From Adineta steineri (taxonomy: Eukaryota; Rotifera; Eurotatoria; Adinetida; Adinetidae), in NCBI GenBank assembly GCA_905250115.1, contig CAJNOI010000025.1, positions 567,238-631,237 of the forward strand: DNA of 64,000 bases. Reading direction: 5' to 3'. Below are positions 48,601-60,806 of the stretch, one piece after another; positions within the stretch are counted from its first letter, which is position 1, and each line of letters begins with the position of its first letter. Made by a program: the position numbers and the translations under genes. The notes beneath the pieces were generated by a model. It worked only from the letters and a program-made list of their open reading frames with translations. It was not told where the DNA came from and searched no databases.

Positions 48601-51600
48601 ACGAAACATATTTTGATTTGAATCTGATATATTTTCATTAATTATTAAACTAATACATGTTGAAATTAATGCCTAATTTAAAAAAATAAAAATGATTAGA
48701 AATAAATTTCATTAATTTTACTTTTAAATTTGGAAAATATGCGACAGATGGATGTCGATCAATTGTTAAATAAATTCCATTTAAAATTTCTACTGTTGCT
48801 TCCCAATCAAAACAACGCTAAGATAAAAATAGAATTCATATAAAATATTCATTTATCTTCTTTTTTGTGTATTTTACTTTAATTAATGGTTTTTTACAAA
48901 CTTTTGAAAACATCCGATCAATACGTCTTAATAAGAGATTTAATGCTAATCGTAATTGTTCTTGATTCCAATCGGTACATGGTATTAATTTTTGAAAATA
49001 ATCTTGTATACCATGACAAGATAATGTTACTGGATCAAAATTAGCTAATTTTAATAATGTATGAGCTATATCAGCAAGACGTATATGAGATTTAATATCA
49101 AGTAATTCTGAAATACGAAATGTAGGATCATTTATTAATTTAATTAATTCTTTTACACGTGGAGTAGTTAAATAAATAAAATTTGACATAATAGATAAGA
49201 GTGTATGACGTGGCCAACGGAATTCAGATACTTGTTTAAGTTCATCAGCATCTTGTACTCGAGTTTTTGTTCGATCATCAATAAATCGACTAGATAATAA
49301 AGATTATGAAGATTTTAATTTATTTTTTTCTGTTTTATTATTTACCTTACAGAATCTTCATCTGGTGCAATAGGAGATGAACAATAAGAAGCCCGTGGAT
49401 GTTTATGATGAACACCTATTGATGAATCAGATTTGGGTTCAACAAATGTTCGTGTTAAAGATTCTAATGAATGAATCAATGTTTTAAAAGCAGTAGATAA
49501 TTTTTCAATAATTTTCATTTCTTCACGTCCTTGTCTTTGAATATCATTTTTAAGTGTACGATCTTTAATATATTCTAAATATTTTGGTAGAAGTACATCG
49601 ATCATACCAAGCATTTGTAATGAACGAATTGAATCAGGTGCATATGCAACTAAATATTAAGATATTACTTCTAATATGAATTTTTATATTTCATAGTTAT
49701 ATGAAATTCAATATAGACGATTTATCGACTAGCTGATTTTATGAGATTCAATTCTATTCAAGCATTTGAATGAGCTCAACAAATTTGAGAGATAGTGCCC
49801 ATATAAATACGATTTAAAAGAAGTGTTTAGGAATAGAGATTCGAACCCATAAACCGTAACCGACAGAATCAATGGCCTCTATTAAACGTCGTGATAGACA
49901 TTCTCTCGCAGTCAACACAGGATGTGCGAAATATGATCTGAAGATTATTACATACTGTGACGCTGGGCTTCAAGGTATTATTAGAGATCATATATAACTC
50001 AAGTCTTATTGAAATTCTATGCTCTAAAGTAAGTTGTGTGATCGATGAAAAATAAAGCGATATTTTGTTGAAATTATTGCTTACCAACAGTAACGCAAAC
50101 ATCAAAACAGCTAAGTAATGTAAATGTATTATCATCATCTGCATAACAAAAATCTAATGATTTAATAGTTGTCGATGTTCTGACAGTTCCTTGTCCAAGT
50201 GTAGTTGTTGTAGGAGGTATCTCTGTTGATAAGAGATTATTTATTTTTGTTGTTAATGGATCAATTTTAACTAATTCTAATATTGAATAATCATCTTGTA
50301 TAGTATCAATTTTCGTTTGTTCTAATGCAATTAATAAACGAAATAATGCTGTTGATTGAATAGCATTTTTACTAATAACATCAGAACGTTCATCAAAATC
50401 AAATAATTGTGATATACTACCAAGCATTTGTAATAGAAATGGTATACGATGTAAAATAAAAAATTGTTTACAACAAAATTCAATTGATTTTTTTAACATT
50501 GGATTTGATTGAAGATTTGAATAAACGCGAAGAAATGTTGGCATTATCAATAGATATCTTAAATGTAAATAAATACTAGATGAAGACGAGAAAAAAACAA
50601 ATCAAATTGATATTTTACCCATTTGTAGCAAATATGTGCCGAAAATGTTTCACAATATTTATATAAGTTGCAAGACAAAAACGTAACATAGCTGAATCTT
50701 CACAATGTAATATAAATGAACCATTAATAATAGGAAGGAATAAAGTTATATCAGATGTTGTACTTGTTTTACCATCCATATTGAAAAATATGCATCCAAT
50801 TAATTTTATCCTTAAAATTAAAAAATATTTTAGTGAAACTAAAACATCCGACAAAAAGAATTTAGTGGGTGGGTGTAGGTGTGGGTGTGTAGTATGAGAA
50901 GAATGACTTGTACTATGGGGCGTCGTGGTTTCGCCGATCCCTATTTCAACGGGATCGGGACGGGTTTCGTTCAAGTGAAACATGATCGAGATTGGGACAA
51001 AAAAACCCGGTCCCGCCGCTCTCTAACTTATGCACTCACACCCACAACAAGGAATTCCAGATTTTCGTCAATAAGACTTGTATCAAATAGCACTTTCGTT
51101 AGTGGCGGATCTTTACTGTACTTCCGCCTATTGAAAAAATTCCGATAACCCGTAATGAGTAGTTTTGAATTCAATAAAATATCTTAGTAAGAGTTTGTAA
51201 AACGTTACATACCAATTATATTTATGTAACATATCTACATTGAATAATTCTTTATTTGATATTTTTGTGTATAAATTAAAATCTGATTCTAATTGTTTTC
51301 GTGGAAATAATGGACTTTTAAGAATTTCATTATGAAAAAATGTAATACAATTATGTACTTGATTGAATGGTGTATTTTCAAGTAAATAACGTGCAAATAA
51401 AACTTTGGATAATTCAATTGTTTTTATCTGTATAGCTGCTTGTTCAAGTTGTCGTTGTGATTGTTTTGTTTCCATATAAACTAATGATAATTGAGGATAA
51501 ATATTTCTTCGAAAAAAATAAAAATCTCGTACATATGTATCAGGTATACGAATTTGTTGAGTTTTTATATCAATTAAATGATATTGATCACGTTTAGATT

Positions 51601-54600
51601 CAGGTATACCAAAAAATTCTAATGCTTCTTGTAGAACATTAGTAAATTGTGTATCTTCAGAAATGATTGCTTGTGTTGGAATTTGTGATGCATCAGGACC
51701 ATGAATAATAATTTTTTTTGTTGATGGAATATTTCCTGTAATTAATATCATCATTTCAGCTTGTTCTTTACGTAGAATTTGTTTTAAATCTTTTAAAATA
51801 AGACCATGAACAAATGGAATGATTTGCCAAAATAATGTTAGACCAGCTATAAATAATTCTTGTGAACCATCAATTGGTGAACGTGACATACTTAATAATA
51901 GACCCAGAACATAATTAAAAATTGCATGAGCAAATTGACATGGAATATCAGTTAAAAATATGATAAGACGACGAAGACTTTGAAGTGATTGTAACTATTT
52001 ATTGAATAAGTAAATATAAAAAGAATAGAAATTAAACTTACGCGACGTTCTTTATGTAACAGTTTTTCAAAGAAAAAGCGAACAAGTAATGTTGGATCTT
52101 CAAGTAAACAACTCCAAAGAGCTTGTAGAGCTGCTTCAGAAACTGAAATAAAAACGCTATATTTATTAGATGTTTCTGCACGCATATGTCTAGAAAATTT
52201 CTAGAAGATAGGATGAGGTTTACATATAGCTATGTAAATCAATAAATTAGTCGAGTGAAAAATCTCCGGTCGATTCTCAAATTCTGTGTCGGGAAGCGAG
52301 AACTATCAAATTTCGAGAAATGGAATATAATCGGTTTAACTATTCTAAATAACTTTGATCAAGTCGATGAAAGCACAAAGTGAAAGATAGGATGAACTAT
52401 TAGTTGTAATACTTTTGCCATGCCTTATCTGTATATTTAGTTGATTTTCGTATTCAACACTTTCGTTCATTAGTTATTTTCCTTACAACATACCTGCTGC
52501 ACCATTTTCAATAATATCTTCATCTTCAAGCATGTCTACAAGATGAAAAATGGCTGCACTGAATGCTGATGGAAATGTTCCTTGAGCTTGTCGAAGTTGT
52601 ATACTTGTTTCATTGAGTCGATCATCATCTACATGTCCTATAGAAAAAAGTATTGAATTATTTATTTTTCGAGATTAAAACAGATATCGAATTATATTAA
52701 ACCTTCTTCTTCTTCATCTCTTGTTTGATGTAAAAGTGGTTCAAATGATGCAGCTGGTAATATTGGAACTGTTGATATAATAAAATTTTCTCTTGCAACT
52801 CGTTTACTTGTTTCTTCAGTCATTAATGCTAGATGTAGAAATTCTTGTTGATGTTTTTTTCTTGTTTTACTAGTTGTCATAACTGCTCGCTAAATATTTT
52901 AAAGTTAACTTTCTATTTTATTATCTTTCAAAATTTCTCTTACAACTTCTTCTTGATTAAGTGCAACTTGTTGAACAAGTGTTTTAACATGCGGTATCCA
53001 TGGTGGATCAACTGTTTGAAGATTAGCAATACCAAGTGCAGCTGATGGTAAAACAAATTCAATACTAGGCGGAAGAATCTATATAAAAAATGAATAAAAT
53101 TTTATATATTTTTGTTTTTTGTGTTTATACTTTCATCATTGTATGTGCACCATCTTCTAATCGTATCCAAAATTGATATCGAAATCGCCATAATATTTCA
53201 AATCTTAATATTGCATTATAACGAATTAATGCAGAAGAATTTTCCATTTCTGTACGAATTAATGTATCAACTAAATGACTAGCACGAGCAGCTGTTAGGA
53301 TTACAATTGTAGCTAAAAGAAGAAAGATAAGAATTAATGTGTAACGTCTCGCCATCCAAATTATAAGAATTCTTACTACACAAAAGAGAAACTCATTATT
53401 TACCTGCACAAGCAGCTAATTCTTCATTTCTTTCAAGTAAAAGTTCCCAAGATAAACGAAGAATTTGTGTATAGTGTTCATCTTCTAATAGAACAGATGA
53501 TTTACAAAGTATCAATAATGGAATTTGCATCAATGATCCAACCTAAAAGTAATGAATTATTACAAAAAAATTTCTATCGCATATAAAATTAATCGAACTT
53601 GTTTTTCAATGTAGGTCGAACTAGATTTAAAATATGTATTCATTTCTTTTTCTGTTGGTAAATCAGTTGTTTGTTCACCAAATAAATAATTTGAAAACTA
53701 TTATTTAGAAAATTTTTATGATATTATTTCGAGTAATTGAATATTTACTTCTCGTTTTTTATTCGATTGTTTTGTATGTGTTTGTATTGATGATGAACAT
53801 GAAGTTAATGATGATAATTGATACATATTTAATAATGCTTTTAAAAGATTTGAACAACTTTTTGTTTGTTTATCATAACATGTTGATAAACATTTCATTT
53901 CATGATTACATGTTAATTGAATACTATTAAATATTCGTATAACTGTTTTTATCCATGGAAATGGGCGTGTTTTAATAAAATAGTCAAAGTTTTTTTGATC
54001 AATATCATCTTCTGGACTAACTGGATATTCATCGGGTGGTTCAAGAACTGATGTTCCAGTATTACTTTGATGAACATCACCATCACTTGAAATATTTGAT
54101 ACATGACTTCGACTACGTATTCGAAATGATGTACGATGAATAGCTGTAAAAAATCAATAAAGTATATTGATTAAAGAGAAATCATAGGAAGATGAAGCTT
54201 CATCTCCTTCCAAAGACTGAAAATCCCAAGGCGGATCCTAGGACCCTTAAGACTATAGGTAGCCTCATAAGATCCTCCCCCGTTCCCTGCATAATCCTGT
54301 CATATTAAACATAACTTACTTTTTGCGAGATCCTTCAATCTCATTGATGGTTTTCTCAATTTACCACTAGTTTTTCGTATTAATTTTGTTTTTCCTGTGT
54401 TACTACATATACTTCCTGTTTTCCTTAATGGTACTTGTACTAAAATAAACAAAGAATATATAGAAAAAATTTTTTCTTCGAAATACTTAATGCTGGATTG
54501 ATATCTGCAACTGCAAGATTATCATCATCATTGACAACAATTATTGTATGATTACTTTCCATTGAATCATTTTCTGTATTAACAGCAAAACTTATATGTC

Positions 54601-57600
54601 GTTCCATAGATACTAATGGATTCATATTGACAATTGCTGCTGATAACATTTGTGATGAAACTATTCGAATTAAAAAATAATATTTAAAAATTAAAAGAAA
54701 TTTTGTTTTTATTTACTTGCTGGTTGTTCACTTGAAAATAATGAACCTGTACTTCTATTTGATATTTGTGAAGCAACACTATTCATACATAAACCATCTG
54801 ATGGACGTTTATCTATATTTGTAGATGATGTATCAGTAGTAGTTTGACAATGAGCAGTTCGTTGTTGTCGAGAATTATGTATTCCTGTTGTTGATAATGA
54901 TGAAAGTTTTGGTAATGTTTCATATGTTTCACGTAAAAATGATGTGATTTCATAAAGAAGTAAACAAACTATTAATTTTAATGAATATGGACAATCATGT
55001 CCTGAACGATTAATAATTGCTAGAAAGAAGAATATATGATTTTTTTTATAATTAAACAAGTAGCGCTCGTCCGAAGGCTCGCTTAGCTCTTTCTCGTAGA
55101 AATGCATCCTCTTCGCATTTACTGGAAAAACAATTGAAAACTGTGGAAAATAGGTTTTCGATGTTTTTTTGACCTTTGGCCCCTCTCATTATGGCCACCC
55201 AACAGATCTCAAATTTGAACTCCCCGCATCGAAATACCTCTAGAAATGTCTCTTTTGAAAAATCGATTTTCGATGTTTTTTTGACCCTGCGGACACACAA
55301 GCAAGCAGACAATTTATTCATACTGGACTCTTCTCTACGAGAAACAGAATAATGTTTAATCATTCTTATAATACCTTCATTATAATAATCGTCAAATGTT
55401 TCATCATAATTCCATGAATCTTTTGCTAAATTTTGTTTTTCTTCCGTATCTAATATACTTTCCAGTTGAGATGAAAGAGCCTTTCAATTAAATTAATATT
55501 ATTTTGTAAGTAGATATAAAATAACTTACATCACCCCATATGTAGAACATTTTAGCTGCTGCTGCTTGATATAATTTAGTTAATTTTGTATTCGCATTTG
55601 CACTTGTACGTCCATAACATGTTTCATGTAAACGATGTGTTGTAATATTCATACGCATCCATTCAGGCCATTGACCTAATGAACAACGTCGAACAAATTG
55701 TGCACATTCAAGAAGAAATGCCGCTTTAGATAGAACTGGTGCATCCTAAAATATTTATTTTGATAAAAGAAATTTATTAGAACAAGAAAAAAACAAACCA
55801 AAATAAGTAAACTATTAAGAAATTGTGGATCAGGTACTGAACCTGGTGGACATGATTCTAACATAAAATTCAAACGTAATAAACCCATACGAATAAGTGT
55901 TAAATCAATGTATAGATTTTCTTCTGGATGTTCATATAAACTATGATCATCATCTTCCATTAAAGATACTGTTTCCAATGTAACACCTAACAGTTTAATG
56001 ATTTAAATAAAATTTAAAACAAAAAATAGTTTTTATCATTACTTTTAAATTTACTATTGATTGATGATACTTCTTCTTTAATATTCGATCTTGGTAAATC
56101 TTGATCAATATTTTCATTAAAATCATCAGACGACTCATGATTAAATGAAATCTATTATTATACAAATATATATATATATGAGTCAAAAGTTTAAGGCATC
56201 TTTTATCTTATCCCACATGATTTGAAGAGCCAATAAAGTACTCAATCTAATACATAATATTTGATTGAGTACTTCATTGGCTATTCAAATTATCATTTGG
56301 AATAAAATAAAAGGTATTGACTCACTCTTATTTTATTATCTATTCTTGGTTTGATTGAATCACGCATTATTTTGATTTCCTTTTCTGGATCAATTAATGA
56401 TGAAAAAACTGTTAAACGAAATATTCCACCATGATTTTCTTTCATAAACATTAAAAAAGCTCGACATTCAATATATAAATGCATATTATCTGCAGTTAAT
56501 AACGATTTTCCCATTATATTTAAACGTGTAATAAATGGTTTAAATATTATATTTAATATAAAACCATCGATACTTTTTGGACCTATACTAAGATGAGTAT
56601 TTCCAAAATTATTTGCATATGTATGACGTGTATTTGATTCAGATTTTGTTGAAACTTAAAGCAAATAAATATAAAGTTAAAGAAAAAAACAGTAAAATGA
56701 AATATTTACTATAAGGTGTATAATGTGCAAGACCAACTGTTGTTTCCGAACAATAATCACATAGAGCATGTAATATATCAAATATATGTGTAAGATTTCC
56801 ACTAATAGCAAAATTTAAAAAATATCTATAAGCGAAAGATACATAAGAAAAAGTTTTAAAAATTAAATTTTTTTTACTTTTCAAATCGATTTTGATTCAG
56901 TAAACGAAGTTTATTGAATGATACACGAACTTTACCACGCAACTGATCAGCATTAAAATTACGTCCACGAGATTGACAATTGGAACAACCTAGGCGTTTG
57001 AGTATTCTAAAATATAGAATAGAATATTGTTTATTACATGGTGTGAGCTCTTTTAAATTTGAGGTAATTGTCGTAGAAATGGATATGCGAAAGATGCGGA
57101 TAGGGGTTTGGAAACAAAATGAAACTTTTCAATCTAGGACGCTGCGCATCGAGATAGACCCGGGACCCGACTGAGTATGGGCACGGGTCTGGGTTGGGTC
57201 CAGGCCCAGAAAATCGTGGACCTGTAGCTTTCTGTTGCAGACAGAGGGTACTATATATTGTTAAAAAGAATCCGGATCTGGGTCGGATTCGGATCCAAAA
57301 GATCGTAGATCTGCAGCTCTCTATTTCAGTCTCATCTTCGCTCTCATTTGAACCCACGCCCACCCTCCAATTTTTAAGATTAATCATTACCTTAATATAA
57401 TATCAACTGCTAATTGAAATTTTTCATCTTCTTTTGCATCCATTTGTTTTAACCATTCTTCTAAATGTTCATTTTCTTTTTCATCTATTACATTTATATT
57501 TTTATCTTTATTATTTAATAAATATTGTCTATGCATATCATCTTCTGTTGTTGATATAACAGATAAACCAAATAAAACATCAAGAATATTTATAACTAAT

Positions 57601-60600
57601 TCACAAATTTTTAAATGATGTTCTTTACATATAACAGAATGTATTGCAGCTAAGACAACACTAAAATTAATTGTACCAGTTCGATTAATATATCCACTTG
57701 AACTTTGTACTTCTTTCAGTTCGGATAAATATCTATAATTTATTTCTGAATCACTAATACTATAAGTTTTCATTGTATATAAATTTGTTGATGATTTTTT
57801 TATATTACAATCAATATCAGTTGATGAACGATTCATATCTTTAGAATTTGTCATTGATGTTTGAAATAACAATGAACCTGCTTCAGATGGATATAGACGA
57901 CTATGTTTTGATGATGATAAAGGTATACCGATATGATTATATCGACCAGTATTAGCTAAATCTAAATGTTCAATACCATCTTCATCAATATAACGAATTT
58001 TACTAGAATAAGAAAAAGTAGGATTACAAAATGACGATATTTTTTGTTACCTTCTTGTATACAAATTTTTTTCTCTATTTTAATACAATAAAGAAAAAGT
58101 TTTAGTTTAAAAAAATAAATGAAATTATTTTTTTTGTTTCTTACTTAATCTTCTGGTAGAAATTATTATGTTTTTCATTAAATAAACTTTTTCCATAAGA
58201 ATATTTAAATGGTATATTCAATAATGTAGTTGGTTGTTTAATTAAATTTGGTGTCATCATCATTGTCGATTGTTGTTCGATAATATCATTTGTTACTTGT
58301 TCATTAAAATGACTTTTTTTTAAATATATATAATAATTTTCTTTATTTGCTATATTCATTTGTGGAATTGAAAGACTTTTAAATCGAAGAATATTTACTG
58401 GTAATATACCATTGATTAAAGCATCAGATAAAATCTTATCTGATATATCAACTATACGTTTATATAAATATTCTAAACACCATAAATAACCATCTGTTAA
58501 CCATGATGGACTGAATAATGTTCGTATAATTCCAACATCAAAATAAGTTGCAAGTAAAAGATATTCAGATGTTTGTATTTTCGATATGGGAGGTGTAGAA
58601 ACTGAACAATTATTTGAAGTGTCTGATGGTTGTCGACTAGGAGGAGAAGCAGATGTTGTGGAAAGTCGTGATGCTATACCACACATCATATTAAAATGAT
58701 CGGCAACTATAATTAACAGAAATATAAGAAAAGTTAGTTTATTTTTCGTAGGGGAATGATAACAAAAATGGATGGAGTATTTAAGTTTATAAGCTGAAAA
58801 TAAGTCTATTATGATGATCAAGAGTACATTCTTATGACAGTAGATATACGAAAGGGAGATGAATACAAAGCAGAAAAGCGAATCTCGGATGCTTAAATCG
58901 ATCCTCTATAACCTCATGAGTGAGAAAAAAAAAGTGAGTCGTTCAGATATAGAATACTGCATGGAGTCGCTGTCGAGGTCAGAAAAATTTCGTGTCAATA
59001 ATTCATCTTTAATGTTAAAGATTATTTAAGTTAACGGTTTTGTTACCCGACATTTTCTCTACAAACTGATGTATTTTCAAGGATCAGTCGACGTCTTAGC
59101 GAATCTTAAGGACTAAAATAAAACACAGAAAAAGTCGGAGCCAAAAGTGACTCCGATTATCTTTTGTGTTTGTGAGGTTTAATAAGACATCAGTCTGTAA
59201 AGAAAATGTCGGACAACAAAATCATAAACTTAAATAATCTTTAACGTTAAAGTTGAATTATTGACATGAAATTTACCTAACTCCGACGGCGACTCTGAAA
59301 ATGACTCCGTGCAGTACTCTATTTACATATCATTTCATTTATATTTGTATAGAAACTAGAGGTGTCAGCGTTCCGTTCATAAGGAACGAGAACACGTCTG
59401 ACTGAGCATTCTTCGAGTGTTTATACACTTTGTTTGTTAAACTAAAGTCTATTTGATATTTATTTCATATAAAAGAAAATTAATAAATTAACCTGGACTT
59501 TGTGGTGACAGTGTTAATCGACTTAAATCCGATACTGAATAAATCGAACTCATATGTACAATTGGAGCTTTTATCTTCATATTATTATCATTCATTCCAA
59601 AGCTCGAAAGATCATTTATAGAATTACAACTTGTTGTTGGTGATATAATAGAATCAGTACGTATAAATATATCTGATTTTTGTTCTTTTTCAATATTTGA
59701 TTTTGATCGTATGAAACTTGTTCGATCTATTGTATGAGATAAAAATTGTTTGTCAGATAATGATCGTTGTGTTGTTGGTTCACTTTCATTTGATAAACGT
59801 TGACATTGATTAACATGTTCAGTAGAAGATGTTTGATTTTGCTGATCATTTGATAAAACTACAGGTTTAATAAATGTATTAAATATTCGAATATTTGGTT
59901 GGCGATATTCAAATAATGGTTGCCATATAAGACGCATACCCTGAACAAGATTAGAATTTGATAAAAAATCTTTTTCATTATTATGTAAATATGTATTGAT
60001 ATAAGGTGTAAATAAATAAATAAATAATTGTATTGTATTTAAAGGTAAAAGTTGATCATTCGAATATAAAATAAGATGATGTAATGTATGAAAAAGACGA
60101 ATATCGATTGAATTTAATGAATGATTACTTGATGATAATGACGAACGAGGTAATAATATTGGATTTTCCGTTGACAGAATTGTTGTTGGATTATGAAAAT
60201 TAAATGGAACATGAAGTTGTGTTGATAGACGAGAACGAGATGCTGATGGAGTAACATTTAATGATGGATGAATAGTAGAAATTGATTGATGTTGTACTAT
60301 ATGAATATTATGTTCAATTACAGATGAACATGCATACATAACGTGTGGAAATGCCTAATAAAAAAAATTATTTTTGCTAATAAAATTAAAAATAAAACTA
60401 ACGGCTTTAATCAATAACCATTTTGGTATACTTGATATAGCATCGGTTAGACTAGGTGATAGACCATGTAAGATATTTTGAACAAGTACTCGATCAAATA
60501 TCTATATAAATTAAGAAAATATAAATTTTAAATCAATAGGATTATTTACAATAGAAGATGCATCGGTTAAACTGCCAAATTTTTGTTTGAGAAATGGACT

Positions 60601-60806
60601 AAAAATATTTTATATATTTAATTATCTTGACATAAACAAGAAAAAACTGACCTGGTTTGTCTCCATAGAAATAATTGAATTGGTATAGGAATTATATCTT
60701 CATGTTCTGATGATAGACAACATTTACGTACAGTTTTAAATTGATAGGTTGAATTATTTTCAATAGTTGAATCTAACATTGTCGGTTGAGAACGTATTTT
60801 AGGCAT
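45681..60806 (-). CDS. UNC80: UNC80, NALCN sodium-leak channel complex subunit
   Basis: Thirty-eight exons, from ATG at 60806 to TGA at 45681, join in phase to about 3,156 residues; human UNC80 has 3,258. Recognised along its full length: IPIPIQLFLWRQTR at the N-terminus, HGLSPSLTDAI, IWQPLFEYRQPNIR, ATYFDVGIIRTLF, KLIVCLLLYEITSFLRET, FEILWRFRYQFWIRLEDGA, EAALQALWSCLLEDPTLLVRFF, a long block around GIPESKRDQYHLI, FILHCEDSAMLR, KSLDFCYADD and LDIKSHIRLADIAHTLLKLA. UNC80 is a huge helical-repeat scaffold that bridges UNC79 and NALCN and keeps the neuronal sodium-leak current active. Linkers are Ser/Thr/Asn-rich. Largest exons: 60354-59493, 58706-58145, 58002-57391, 51994-51213. Long introns (for example 59492-58707, 57390-57007, 55374-55020, 51212-50811, 50084-49650, 46527-45841) hold repeats. 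An acceptor AG stands one base before the ATG. Confidence 0.95.
50860..51060. repeat. GC-rich inverted-repeat insert in UNC80 intron
   Basis: The left part GTGGGTGGGTGTAGGTGTGGGTGTG faces CACTCACACCCAC on the right. Between them are GGGATCGGGACGGG and CCCGGTCCCGCC, also roughly inverse. Composition contrasts sharply with the AT-rich intron. No clear target duplication was found, so the boundaries are approximate. Confidence 0.5.
55060..55350. repeat. Dispersed repeat in UNC80 intron 13, with internal direct repeat
   Basis: The left end GGCTCGCTTAGCTCTTTCTCGTAGAAA is related to the repeat at 28505-28690. TTTTCGATGTTTTTTTGACC occurs twice (about 55156 and 55267). Near the right end CTTCTCTACGAGAAA is inverse to the TTTCTCGTAGA of the left. 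Probably a non-coding mobile element; superfamily unknown. Confidence 0.6.
57185..57333. repeat. Two diverged 60-bp direct repeats in a GC-rich intron insert
   Basis: Copy 1 (57185-57246) and copy 2 (57275-57333) align along TCTGGGT[T/C]GG...CC..AA.ATCGT.GA.CTG.AGCT.TCT.TT.CAG. They lie within a GC-rich insert (about 57040-57370) in a UNC80 intron that also carries GACCCGGGACCCG. The ends could not be fixed. Confidence 0.55.
58952..59319. mobile_element. 368-bp palindromic element at a TA site in UNC80 intron
   Basis: The ends GAATACTGCATGGAGTC and GAGTACTGCACGGAGTC (right end reversed) are followed by over 100 bases that match in inverse orientation, including TGTCAATAATTCA, TTAAAGATTATTTAAGTT and CCGACATTTTCT[C/T]TACA. 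TA stands on both sides (58950-58951, 59320-59321), the duplication used by Tc1/mariner elements. A central part has GACTCCGA/TCGGAG inverse units. Non-coding MITE with long arms; it could fold into one hairpin. Confidence 0.82.

Noticed and set aside
49832-49883. tRNA-like stretch on the minus strand with GGTTCGAATC and a 7-base AATAGAG/CTCTATT pairing
   Set aside because: The outer pairing overlaps the place where the T stem should close, there is no proper D or anticodon arm, and it sits in a UNC80 intron. At most a decayed tRNA-derived fragment.
59350-59410. GC-richer stretch with GTTCCGTTCATAAGGAACG
   Set aside because: Only a small palindrome; no flanking duplication or second copy seen.
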